Below, in pieces: positions 49,662 through 62,293 of a DNA stretch of 64,000 nt. Under the pieces are notes generated by a model, which was given only the letters and a program-made list of their open reading frames with translations, was not told the DNA's origin and searched no databases. The stretch is taken from positions 52,501-116,500 of the forward strand of contig JAODUP010000516.1 of assembly GCA_025642065.1 (NCBI GenBank), read 5' to 3'. How positions within the stretch are numbered: the stretch's first letter is position 1; every line of letters starts with the position of its first letter. The DNA is from Paralvinella palmiformis (lineage: Eukaryota > Annelida > Polychaeta > Terebellida > Alvinellidae). Made by a program: the position numbers and the translations under genes.

Positions 49662-50169
49662 ACAAGGGCGAAGAGTCCCTTTTATTAAAGGCAAATAAGA
49701 ATAACAGGCTAATATTTGTTTTATATCGAAGGCAAATAGTCCATATTATAACCCCCAGTTAGGTCATGGAGTGCCCCCTGAAAATTGCATCATCACCCAA
49801 TCTAAATTATACAACTATAAACACAACTGTTATAAAAATCTTTATATATTATTATATATTATATTATATATACCGTCGGACAAAACCAATGATCATGATG
49901 ATGATGTGCTGATTGTGCAAAATATACGCTAAAACATGGACTATCAATTTGAGAATCAAGTGACTATCAGCCTCATTATTATGATCATACTATCATTCTA
50001 TTGTCTATAGTAACTATGATATCACTATCAGTATAACTATCCATGGTATAATGTAATAGGCCATTATTAGGTAACACTATTGAAATACGTTATACTTATA
50101 GCAATATAGGTAATAGGGGCCCGTCAACCACGTGACTTGACCGATACATTTTAAAAATGGCGAGTCCGT

Positions 50170-50219
<50 letters not shown>

Positions 50220-52600
50220 CATATATTACCCAATTACACTTACATTTTATACCTATGATAGTCACAGCAGCTATTGTATATCATATTAGTGATGGTAAAA
50301 TACGAACTTGGCTGCACGACATATTGCCAAAGTTGTTTACATTGCTGCTATAGTCACCAAAATCCAGCTACCCAAAAACTAGGTTAGTGGTTTTTCTAAC
50401 TACGAAAATAATGATGTTAATTACGTGAAAATATAATTTTTATAACGGATTAAATATATCCGATAATCTTGTCTTATATCTATGTCATCCCTGTATTCGT
50501 CTATTAGGCTTTCGGATGATAGGAAGACAAAGATGATTGTTTTACATTATTTTAAATTTTTGAGTTGCTGAAACATTCGTCTTAGCAGTATTACTTAATA
50601 CATTTTATATTCTTGTTTGATTTGCTCACACGTGACTTACTTCATTTAACAGGGAATACGATGGAAATAGTGCAGATACGTTATATTTAACTATTAAAAT
50701 AGAGAATTAACGATATCGTTTTATGGATAGTGAATACTACAATTAACTGCCATCCTGAAATATAATAAAGATAGTTGTTTGGGTGTTTACAAAGGTAATG
50801 AGGCTAAGCGAAAGATGAAATATCCTTCAGACAAAATATAGTAATGAAGACATTAGACAATATAGGAAATAACAAATGAGTGGTATTTAGTATATATCAT
50901 TCAAAAATAGTTGATATGATTTTATATAGCATTGTTGCTGAACGCCGAGTGCTCGCGAATGTTCGCCCTACGTAACGCACACGAGGATTGCATATTGTTT
51001 TATTGGTTCAGTGTCATATTAGCTTCCCAATATAATTAATTGAGGGTCAGTGTCATTTAACGTGGTCATTCTCCCACGAAGTTGTTCTCAGAGAAATTAA
51101 TAGCTTACTCTATAAATCACTTCAAAATATTCCTTTATGTACAGTGAATATCAATAACGTGACCCTTAACCTCTAGCCTACCATCAATCATCTAGTGTCT
51201 ATATCAAAACAATTTATTTAAAATCAACGAAATTAATTTCTTATGGAAAGATCAGTACAAAATAAATATATATTTTTAAATGTCAACGATCGTTCCTCGC
51301 TAAAGGCACCACAATGGGAAATACTAACTCCTAACAAATTTTGTTATGTGTATTATCTACGTTTAGTTAAGATCGCTTAAGACATACTCAACAAGCATTT
51401 TCAAGGCGTGAAATCGGGACCCTGAATTTAATTAAGGTGCACGAGATAATGGGCCTCTATTATTGTTGATAAACAAAGCATTTCTCGTACTACCGTTACT
51501 GATTAAATTGTGATTAGTAGCGTTATTAAGCATTGTTTCTAAAATCCACTGTGATTCTCGTTTTATGGATGTTTCACCATCCAATTGTATGCACCAATTG
51601 TCAATAATAATGGATAACCGTGCAACTCGTCTCGAGCCAACGCACTTGTTATATTTTTATATTTTCACACATAAAGTCAAGTCCATCAGCCAATTCTAGT
51701 GAGTTTTAGACAACATTTCTTGCGAAAAAAGGTTTAAATTATTTTTTGGCCTTTCACTAAATAAAAATGGAATGTTTCTTACCAAGTTCCTTATAATAAT
51801 ATCGCTCGTGTGTACGTACGTGCGCTCGCATGGGTTCGCACGCGTATTATAACCTTCATGACAAAACCCCACTTCACAAAACCTCAAAAGACTCAATCCT
51901 ATCAGATAAAATCGGAATTCGGCAGAAAACCATACTCTAAAATATTATTTTTCTTCAAAATTAATGAAAATAATAATTATTTAGAAAATAACTCTATGAC
52001 TGTATTTGTAATTACGTTTACTTGGCTGTGTACTTCAATTAAAAAAAGCTGTATACTTACTTAAAAATAATATTCTGTCGATTATTCTGTCATGATAAAT
52101 TATTAGAGTATGATCCAGAGAAGTCATTAAATGGTAGATGACTTCTCTTAATTGGCGGCTACATGATAACAGATCACAACGGATCTGTACATAAAGGCGC
52201 CGAGAAAATGAACATTTAATTATTTTTTCTCTCTTCTAATAGCATACTTACTCTATGGAGATCATTACTCATCACAATGTTGGTTTGAAGATACTAGAGG
52301 AAAGCCAGACAGAGCTCTCCGTACTGAATATACAAGCCATCCTAGTCGTACAAAGCCATTTCCAGATGGGCTGAGGGGTATTGGACACAGTGTTATATGG
52401 AAATAGAGACTATTATATTAGTGACATGTGTTATACAATGAAATACGTTATACCATTTGTAAATAAAAAAATTATAAGAAGAAGAAAATTGTTTTTAATA
52501 TGATTAAAGTGGGGTTTGTCCAAGTGGGATCTTGAATAAGTGGGTTTTTGTCCAGTGTGGTTATGTCTTGTTAACTTCCAGATATACCTTTTTTTATTAG
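49660..52600. other. Intergenic DNA without genes
   Basis: AT-rich sequence with a (TA)n array at 50177-50216 and a short family A SINE fragment on the minus strand at about 50790-50832 (AAAGGTAATGAGGCTAAGCG). A family C-like scrap lies near 51050-51100 (GTCATTTAACGTGG). Short frames show no domain. Confidence 0.5.
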
Positions 52601-52601
52601 T

Positions 52602-52605
<4 letters not shown>

Positions 52606-52668
<63 letters not shown>

Positions 52669-52736
52669 ATATAATTTCTTTAAGTGGCTAGATGTGCGTT
52701 GCTTTTTGATGGATAAAGGGTACTTATTAAATATAA

Positions 52737-52769
<33 letters not shown>

Positions 52770-52805
52770 TACTACTACTATTATTATTATTATTATTATT
52801 ATTAG
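52606..52805. repeat. (TA)n and (TTA/CTA)n microsatellites
   Basis: A TA array of about 65 bases, a 60-base spacer, then about 70 bases of TTA and CTA triplets. Confidence 0.95.
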
Positions 52806-54136
52806 TGTTATTGTTGTTGCTACTGCTGCTACATATTTAGCTTTTCTAGCTTTATAACAACAACGACTACTTTAACTAACGGTGTTGATAAACGGATTCC
52901 TAAATGTTTGTACGCTATTCCTACTTGATGTTATTTCACCTGGAATTCGGATTATCAATGATTAGGACGGAGATTCCATGGTGTTTTGTTAATATCAAGA
53001 GCCCATTTTTTTAAATATCTATATATACACAGATAGGTAAACGCAGGCGCTCATCTCCCCCCCCCCACACACACAGACACACACACGCATACCAATATAT
53101 GGCCATATGCTAGAGCAGGTAACATATACTAACACGGTCGCTCTTTCGCTGGGTAACACACGGCCAGGTATAATCAATAAGGTACCAAGACATACACCGG
53201 GTTGCGCATAGTTCCTATTGTGGCCCATTACTGAGATAGACACGACATCGTCTGCCATCAGTCCACAGAGAGCAAGAATATTACCTGTATTCTGCTCAGT
53301 GCTATATTACCATTCGGCCAGGTTATCCACACGATTCGCTTCTCTGTCGAGTACGAAAAAGGCTTAAGAATACATCGTAGACGATGTTAACACGAAACTC
53401 AGGTAAGGATCTATTCTTATTTGCTATAAAACTGTCTAATACTAACACACTGAAAAACGTATATTGTTGATTGTTTGTTGTATACTCTGACTATATCAGT
53501 TCTGATCATACTTACCACCAGCAATAAAACTGTACACGCGAAATGTGTTAGGGGTCTGTGACTGTTGCACACACCTGTTCTTGTGAGGAAGGGCTGAGGA
53601 TGGATTAAAGGCAATTATGAAGATCGACTATAAACACCTGCATAAAGCGCGTGCAATTAGTGGCTAGTTTGGTTGTAAACATCGAGTATATGGTTTCTCG
53701 AAATGAAATTGTAATTATATTTTTAAAAGACATCGTTTGCATCATTCTTGTATATTGCAAACCCGCTTATATAATAGCTAACGATTAAAGGAATCCATAG
53801 AAGTATTTGCAGTGCATTATATTGTGGGAACTCGGTCAAATGGGGTTAGTATTTGACTGGCTTTAGAACCGCTTAGGGAATGTTATTTCTGAGATGAAAT
53901 GGATAAGGAACGCACCCATTTGTTTTCATCACTGAGGATTAGCCATCATCTGATAAGGTAGCCGAAGAATCATCATCTACTGGCAATATAAAGGTGATTT
54001 TCGATAAGTTATAAAGTCCATGCTGGTCGAAGATTCTCTCATACATCATGATAATTAAGTGAACCAGCATTCCTTGATCCCGGATTATTTAATCATATGG
54101 TCGTTGTTTCTCTGGTTATGCTTATGGCTTGGAATA

Positions 54137-54545
54137 ACTAGTAGTAGTAGTAGTTGTTGTTGTTTCTGTAGCAATAGTAGCAGGAGTAGTAGTAGTAGTA
54201 GTTGTTGTTGTTGTTGTTTCTGTATCAATAGTAGCAGGAGTAGTAGTAGTAGTAGTAGTTGTTGTTGTTGTTGTTTCTGTAGCAATAGTAGCAGGAGTAG
54301 TAGTAGTAGTAGTTGTTGTTGTTTTTGTAGCAATAGTAGCAGGAGTAGTAGTAGTAGTAGTTGTTGTTGTTGTTTCTGTAGCAATAGTAGCAGGAGTAGT
54401 AGTAGTTGTTGTTGTTGTTTCTGTAGCAGTAGCAGCAGTAGTAGTAGTAGTAGAAGTAGTAGTAATAGTATTATTATTGTTGTTCTACTACTACAACTAC
54501 TGGTAGTAGTAGCAGTAGTAGTAGTAGTAATAAAATACTATACAC
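54137..54545. repeat. Trinucleotide-built minisatellite
   Basis: Six units of about 45-55 bases, each made of (AGT)n, (TGT)n and the anchor TTTCTGTAGCAATAGTAGCAG, followed by plain AGT repeats. One plus frame stays open as a Ser/Cys repeat (54059-54559) and one minus frame as Leu/Gln. This is composition, not evidence of a gene. Confidence 0.9.
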
Positions 54546-55249
54546 GCTTTGACACATAATAACAGACATTGAAGGAGCGTCTGAGTGAGTGATTAATGAC
54601 AAAATGGCACAAAAATCGTTTGAGTTTCGCGTATTCGTCATCTCCTAAACTATTCAGAATGATACAATTGGCCAATTTAAAACCCCGATCCTGCGAGGAA
54701 AAATGGTTTATTATTAATTCGCGGAACTTGAAAAATATGCTGGCTATACTACGTTGCTATGGATACGCTCTTCTCACCTGTGCTGGCCAGGTGATGTCGG
54801 GTTATCACGTTTTACATCCGAGCTATGTTGTTATTGTTGTTGTGAAAATATAAGCTACGATACAATTTGAAAGTAAAGCGAAGATATAAAAAAAAACAAG
54901 AGCTAAACTGAAAAATAAAGGCAACTAAATATTTCATGTGAAGGTAAAATAGACGAGTCGAGTACAAAGCAGGGAATGGGCGACTAATGTGAACACAACC
55001 ACTCTCTTTGATAGCACGTATTCTATGGCATATGATGATATACGATTTATCAAAAGAAAAACATTGTGTTGCTATCGCTATACGCTTCTAGTACTTGGGC
55101 CAAATTATGTTGATAGCCAGTCATTATATTGTAAGCATTGGATTGGCGAGACAGTTGACGAACCTTCAAATTAGAAAGAAACGATGAAAGCTTACATAAA
55201 GACTAAATTGTCTCCAATCAAACACAATCATGTGCATCCAGGAGCTTCC

Positions 55250-55780
55250 ACGGATACCTCAGTGGCTCCTGGCTCAGCAACATTAAGCCCAGTTCCTTAC
55301 TAGCTCCGTTCGTATTATATTATCCACGTTATGAGGGAGTATCGGAGTCAGGGACGCGTTTCTGGTGAGTCCGGTGGAGGCTTTGAGCCGAACCCTAACA
55401 CCTGTCTTTTCTGAAATAATGGAGGTAATCAGTTGTTTGTCAGTGGACGCCCCCTATGGAGCATGCGATGGGCGCTATTTCGTTATTCAGATCAATAATG
55501 GATGCGACATCATTTCGCAATGAGCTGGCTATCGACTGGGCGTCCGCTTCTCTGTCGGCAGCGGCTTCTGATATACGAGATAGGTCGTGCATCAAGGTAA
55601 ACAAATGCGGATAAACGCGGACAAACGTAAATAAAAAGCAGTAGATCAGCGAAGAAACGTGCGCGCGCGCGCTCGTGTGAGTGTGTGTGTGGTGTAGACC
55701 ATATACAGAAAGCTTTCTTCGTCAGCTTGTTAGATTGTGAAGTTAACGAGAGAGCGCAGCAGCCACAGGTAATTCATTCT
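55250..55780. promoter_or_regulatory. Relatively CpG-rich stretch, possible promoter or leader region
   Basis: Richer in C, G and CpG than its surroundings (for example CGACTGGGCGTCCGC and GAAACGTGCGCGCGCGCGC). It contains donor-like sites such as CAGCCACAG|GTAATT near 55770. It lies upstream of the ionotropic receptor gene in the same orientation, so a 5' leader exon is possible. No core promoter motif was identified. Confidence 0.25.
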
Positions 55781-55979
55781 ATAGATTGATGACAACGGAG
55801 GGCAATGATTTTATTCGCATTTTATTAAATATATTCGTCAAGACGGCGATGTTTATTTGCATTCGTTGTCTATTTCCATGTGTAGTTTGTGTAAAAGAAT
55901 AAATCTGTCTGGGATCACGACGATGCCATTAAAAAGATGAGGGCTGGGTCAAGGTGTACCCGTATCAAAGGAAGCATCG

Positions 55980-55984
<5 letters not shown>

Positions 55985-56026
<42 letters not shown>

Positions 56027-56032
56027 GTATCG

Positions 56033-56073
<41 letters not shown>
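55985..56073. repeat. (TA)n microsatellites
   Basis: Two TA arrays of about 35-40 bases each, separated by AAGTATCGTATG. Confidence 0.95.
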
Positions 56074-56079
<6 letters not shown>

Positions 56080-56811
56080 ATTTTTCTAAATTCGACCAAG
56101 AGGAGATATCAAATAATTATACCCAGCCCATCAATATTTAAGTAAGGATTTTGTCTTTAGATTTAAAACAAAATTCTCTCGAAACCAATAATAATAATAA
56201 TAATAATAATACTATCTAATCTGTCTACTAGTTTGAAGTGCTTTCCGTCGAGAATTATGGATCGAATGAAAGATTTGTTGGATGAACTAATTAACCTGTT
56301 TTATACCGCTTTCACGATATGCCGTGATCGATATACGTCCAAATGCTGTGATCTTTTGTCAACCAGCGCACAGAATAGGACTAGGGAATTCATCGCCATT
56401 GTTTAACTGGATAAATAAGCAGAGACCAAAGCGTAGGACACACCGGTGCCTCATTATTTATTTAGCAAATAACTGCCAAAACGCGTTAAAAGGCCTGGTC
56501 TAATCTAATGGAATAAACAATAGGCGATAATGCCGTAAAAGCAATACCCCGTCGGTCGTTAAAAGGTCGCGCAGAGAACGAACGATCTGTTAACTAGGCC
56601 AACCATGGAATGGGGGCATTGTTTTCATTGTGTTTTTTGTCCATTATAAGTAATCGTGTGAAGTTAATGGATATGACAGATTAAGGTGTAATAATTGCTT
56701 TGGTCTTTTTTAGTCGAACTAGTGTCCTCTAGAATTAAAAACAATGGTCGAAATTGCGTAATGCATTTAAATGGGCCACTAAATGTGCATCTGAAATAAC
56801 ACCCTCCCCCA

Positions 56812-56845
<34 letters not shown>

Positions 56846-56869
56846 ACAGAGAGAGAGAGAGAGAGAGTG

Positions 56870-56902
<33 letters not shown>

Positions 56903-57311
56903 TGTGTGTGTGTGTGTGTGCAAGCCGGGTTTGGGGGCATTCAAACGATAACCAGTTTCCAATGGTAAGAAAACCTATTATAAAGCTAACGATCCCGTTC
57001 CTTATTAATATGTTCCCTATATATTATCTAAGTCTACCTATATGACATTACTAATTGCTGTTAAGCGAATAAAACAAGTAAATCGGATCCCTGTTTATAT
57101 TCACTCAGTGTCATGTATGCATCGTGTTTATGAAATATATGCTAGAATGATCCAGCTTGGGTCAATTATTCTGTTGTAGAAGTACTAGGATATACTAAGT
57201 GAAAACCGTATTTTGTCATCCGATCCAGTGATGCTGGTGGATCCGTATTGTATACCTTTAGTTTAAATGATAATTGTCTTCTGTGTTGACAATGTGTTTC
57301 GCTCATTTCAG

Positions 57312-57497
57312 TTAACAACAGACGGCATTCGGTGCAAAGAATCCTCTGATCTGATTCACAATGATTGTAGTAATACGATACTAGGGCACACCATATTTAC
57401 AGAACGGTACTTATAGTACAGAATTACTAAAGAAACGCGATCATAATTCCTCTGTCTGGACTGAAAATATTATCTCAGCCAGGTAATTGATGAACTG
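57312..57497 (+). other. Probable 5' UTR part of the receptor's first coding exon
   Basis: A good acceptor (CGCTCATTTCAG) ends at 57311, and no other acceptor is evident before the ATG at 57498. The exon may therefore run 57312-57570, implying at least one upstream leader exon. No TATA or initiator element is supported here. Confidence 0.4.
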
Positions 57498-60400
57498 ATG
57501 ATGTGGCTGACTGCAGCTCAGTGCTTTTTACTCTACACCTGTCTTGTCTGTGGCAGGGATATCGTTCTAGGTAAGTATATAATTGTTTTAGGATGAAAAT
57601 AACTTATTAAGGAAGCTATCATCATATGCTCCGGGTTGTAATTATAAAAATACACACACACACACACACGCACACACACACACACACACATATATATATG
57701 TACCCTCATCTGTTTGTCACCAGTTGGTGTTGTGGACCAAGAAGCGCCAAACTATGATGTCAACCTAGAAACCGCGTTAGAATACCTCCAGGATCCAGAC
57801 AAATCTGGACTATTTCATGATCATACCGTAACACTGATGACTATAAAGGCGAGAGATAATGATTCATTCGCTGCAATGGATCGAGGTTCGTTTCCATTCA
57901 GAATCAATCGCTGAAAATGAGCTTTTGTAACATGGAGCGTATGTTATATGCCCTCGTCTAAAACACTAGCAACTCATTCTGAGTAGGTTTTCTTTATTCC
58001 TATAATATTCATATAACTATTGGGATGTTTCGTGAAATATCGTTCTTTAAATTATAAACCAAATCAGCACCAATAAACCATTGCTCGAAATTTAGGTTTA
58101 AAATTTGCGATTCTTTTCACACTATTCAAGTCTGTAAGATGCTTGATGGAGGCATTGACGTCATCGTTGACCTGTCATCGCGCTACGTCACCGCCACAAT
58201 TCGTTCCCTGGCCGAAGCACTGGGTATTCCCCATGTGGCTTCCGTTGACCCCGCTGTCTATGAATGGAACCAGCAACAGGAATATCGGACATCAGTGAAC
58301 GTCGAACCTCCAGCCAGTACAATGCTTCTTACTATCAGGGATATAGTCAGTCAGGAGAACCTGACCAATGTCGGTATTATTTACGACGAAACCTTCGGTA
58401 AGTTGTATTGTTAGGTGAAATGGGCTGCTTTAATCTTTTAAAATTAGATCTATATACATTACTTTTAAAATTAAATAAGTACATAACATTTATTATATAA
58501 TATGCTTCAGTCATACGTAAATACAAACATTCATGTAAGTACAAATTTAGCATTCTTGGTCAAATGTTAAAGATCACGGGAAAGGAAATTTCACATTTCG
58601 AACTAGATCTATATAAGACGTAGCAAACTCAACCTCAACAAGAATTAGATTGATGTGTACATTTTTAACCCTATTTTCGGTTTAAGACATAAATGAAGGT
58701 CATGGCAATGTGATATTCGGTTATTATCTTATTTTGTGACATTATTTTGTTGTATCCCGCTGAAAGGGATATAAAGCAATAAATAATTTTAAAAAAACCA
58801 TCCACCAATCATTGAAAACACAACAAGATCACATGACATAACACGCAACGCCTCATTCCTATTTTCGTCCGACGCAATAAAACGTCGCATCGATCTGAAA
58901 GAAAACTAAACCCAGCACTCAGTGGTGTTTGATTGGGCCGCCATGAACAAACAGCGCTGACTTCCGTTAGGGGCAAAAAGCAACATCGAAGCGCCTGCGC
59001 TTCGAGTTTTGAACTTATGGATACGAACATTTATAGTGATGTGTGCTTTATAATTTTGTGTGTGCAGAGAATCTGTATTACTCGTGTTATTTTATTCAAG
59101 TCCGTAGATCTAGTCTAGTTGGGATAAAACGCCAGAGACGGGCCGGGAGTTGTCGAATAGGCTAAATATAATAATAATAATAATAATAGTTAAGCTTAAT
59201 TTCCAGCCAAAAAACCGCTTTAGCAACTAATTTAAATGTGTTCCTTATACTTACTGATGAAAAGATATTCCTTTTATATTACTTCCACGTTAACGCCTTA
59301 TGCAACCAACGACACAATAAGAATTCACCGTGTTTATAAAACTGATTTTATCAGTTTGCTTTCCTTTTTGCCCCGACCGGAAGTTAGGACCTGTTTGCCA
59401 TCAAATCGGCGGCCGTGTTCGGTCTTGTTTTATTTCAGGTCAGTGACGAGCTGCTTGTTTCAATTTAATAATAATAATAATAATAATAATAAAGTAGTAT
59501 TTATCGGTACAAAAGAGCCCGGTGGATGGGGGCTCTCCCATATATTGCTTATACAGGGATGTGCCGCCCTAGATGGAACATCTATTATTTTAACAGTTTA
59601 ATAGTGTCTACAATAGACAGCCATAAGAAGCTTTGAATAGGCCTAAGTAAATGTGTGAACTAGTAAATGTCTACTAGTTTGCTCCCAAGATTACCCTATT
59701 ATCGTTCATACATACCTGTTTTCTATTCAATTTCTCCATCAAACTGCTGATTCGTTTGAGCGTAGCATCACGCTGTTTACCAAATATGGTTGGAATGGAA
59801 GCCTGATACTCTTGTCATATCCAATTGATCGTGCCAAAGACGATGAAATAACAAGCATACTTACATCAAAGTATTTCCCACCGAGCTTGCTATGGCAAGT
59901 TGGCTTCCACTGCGCTCTGTTCATGTTTTGCAGCCAATCACGCGAACGAATGCATACTCCGTCCACTGGCAGATCCATTTGCACAATTATGAGCGGCACA
60001 ATACACCATTTGACACGTTTAACAATGAAAATATTCAATTCGGAATACAGATTAAACTAGGCCACGGCGAGTGTTCGGCATATGTTTGTCAAAAATGACG
60101 TCACATTCCGATTTCTAATTAAAGCTGTGCCATATTTGTGCACGTGAGATGCTAACAAAGAAAGTTTTAAAACCATTGTAACTTTATTTGTAGGAAACAT
60201 TTAAATATAAATCGATTTTAACAAATTACACTGACATTTTGACTAATTTGGGAGAGCTTATATCCTATGATCTTTAAGAAAATGTGAAATGTTGTGGCAT
60301 GACCGTTTTTGTGCACATGATAGCAAAATAAGCCAAGCGAATTTAATAGGTAATGCGGCGAAGTGAAAGATGAAACACCCTTCACACATAAATAGGCCGT

Positions 60401-62204
60401 CATTTAAATCTGAGTGAAAAATAAATGTGGCCAATGGTGCTACCAATTACGCCATAAGACGTTCTTCAAAATGGTTAAAGAATTGCTTAAAATTATTGCT
60501 TTTATCAAATAATTTCAAAGGAGGCACGCGTCGTACAGTTGTTAAAGCATAGTTGCAAAGTTTCAAACGATGGGCTCGAATCCAAGTGTCTGTGAGATGT
60601 TTTAATATCCTTTAGTATAACGCTTTAGCAGGTTCATGTCATTTAACATTGAGGCGATTACTCAATCACCCACATTCATATCACTAACACCGTCATAAAG
60701 TAGCCAACACACGTGATATATGAGGCAATTCCCCTTATTCTTTTTAATTGTATCTAGATCTGGACAACAAGCCAAAACGACTTCTACGTAACATACCCGC
60801 TCAACATCTGTACCTAAGAATGGCGGTAACAGAAGATGGTATGAGAGATCAATTGGAAAAGGTTAAAAGTGCCGAGCTGCATTATCTATTCTTGGCCTGT
60901 AGTTCTCACAATGCAAACGACTTCCTGGGACAGGTAAATATGGTTAAATAGAGACCCCCCAAGCCTATCTGACGCTCATATATTGTTATGTTATTAATGT
61001 GCAGCGAACGGACTCCAGTAGTTTGTCAAGTAACATTGATGTATCACTGTGTGTGTGCGTGGTGTGTGTGGGGGGATATTCAGTTGCCATATCAGGTCAA
61101 TGTTTAGCCAACTGGCACTAGGCAGTCATTTTCATAATTTTAATAACCAGACCACGTTCTATTTCGATGTTATAGATTAAAATCTCCGACTTGGATGACA
61201 CGTGTCTATCAGTGCGATGCTTAACTCAATACACGGATTCCAGGTGGCAGCACATGCCTTGATATTTATCAGTTGAATAATTATCGACTATTTGCTTCAT
61301 ACCGCAACATTGATTTTTTTTCGTTAGCAGTCATCTATTCACTAATTTCAAGAAGAAACTTGACCATGGTAGATCATTGTCTCGTCGTGTAATATATTTA
61401 AACGAACAGTTCATCCTCACATAATGTGATGTAAATGTGTAATGGCTATAATAATAATCCAAAATCACAATATAATAATCACGAAAGCTACCTGATATCA
61501 TAGATATAATGAAATAATCCCTCGAATGCTATATTGTACGGCGGGAAGCAAACACTGACCTCAGCTAGCACAAGGATTATGTGGCCATCTGGATGCCGAT
61601 CAAATCCAGAGATGCTCCGCTTTAGCCATCCTCGTGACCTCATTCCCCTCCCCCCGTGTTCAACTGAACTGTTACTAACTGACCCTGTCATCGGTTCATT
61701 GAAGTAAATCTGACATCTCGGTAGATGCTTCTTGTTCCAAGAGTATAAAACAATCGTCCTACGGAATGTCAAAATATAGTTTCTTCAGCCATTTCAATAA
61801 AAGTCGAAGGTGTTTGGAGCAACTCTGCTATAATATTCGTAAACACGCTTTTGTACCAACATTATTATAACTGGGTATTACAAACAGCTTGTGGTAAGTG
61901 ACGTCAGATTTCAGTAGCATCCGGTCTGTGTCTAGCTTCAAAATGGCGGCGCCTAGATATCATGCATTAATAGTGAATTTATTAACTTGATTATTTAATA
62001 TGTTGTTGATCGTGTACATATTTTGACATCATTTAAAATTTGTGTGAGCATATTTATATTTGTCCTGAAAATTTTAAGTGAATGTGAACTGTCTCTGTAA
62101 ACAAATAACAGAAACTATGATTGCCTTTTTCAAAACGTTTCAGGCCAATGACCTCGGGATGCTGAGTTTCAAATACAGTTGGTATGTTCTCACCCAGGTA
62201 TGTC

Positions 62205-62293
<89 letters not shown>

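Noticed and set aside
54059..54559. 166-codon Ser/Cys frame
   Set aside because: It is produced by AGT/TGT repeats in steps of three; no domain, splice or start context supports a gene.
61488..61772. 94-codon minus-strand frame in a receptor intron
   Set aside because: No recognisable domain, and antisense to the gene; not enough to call a gene.
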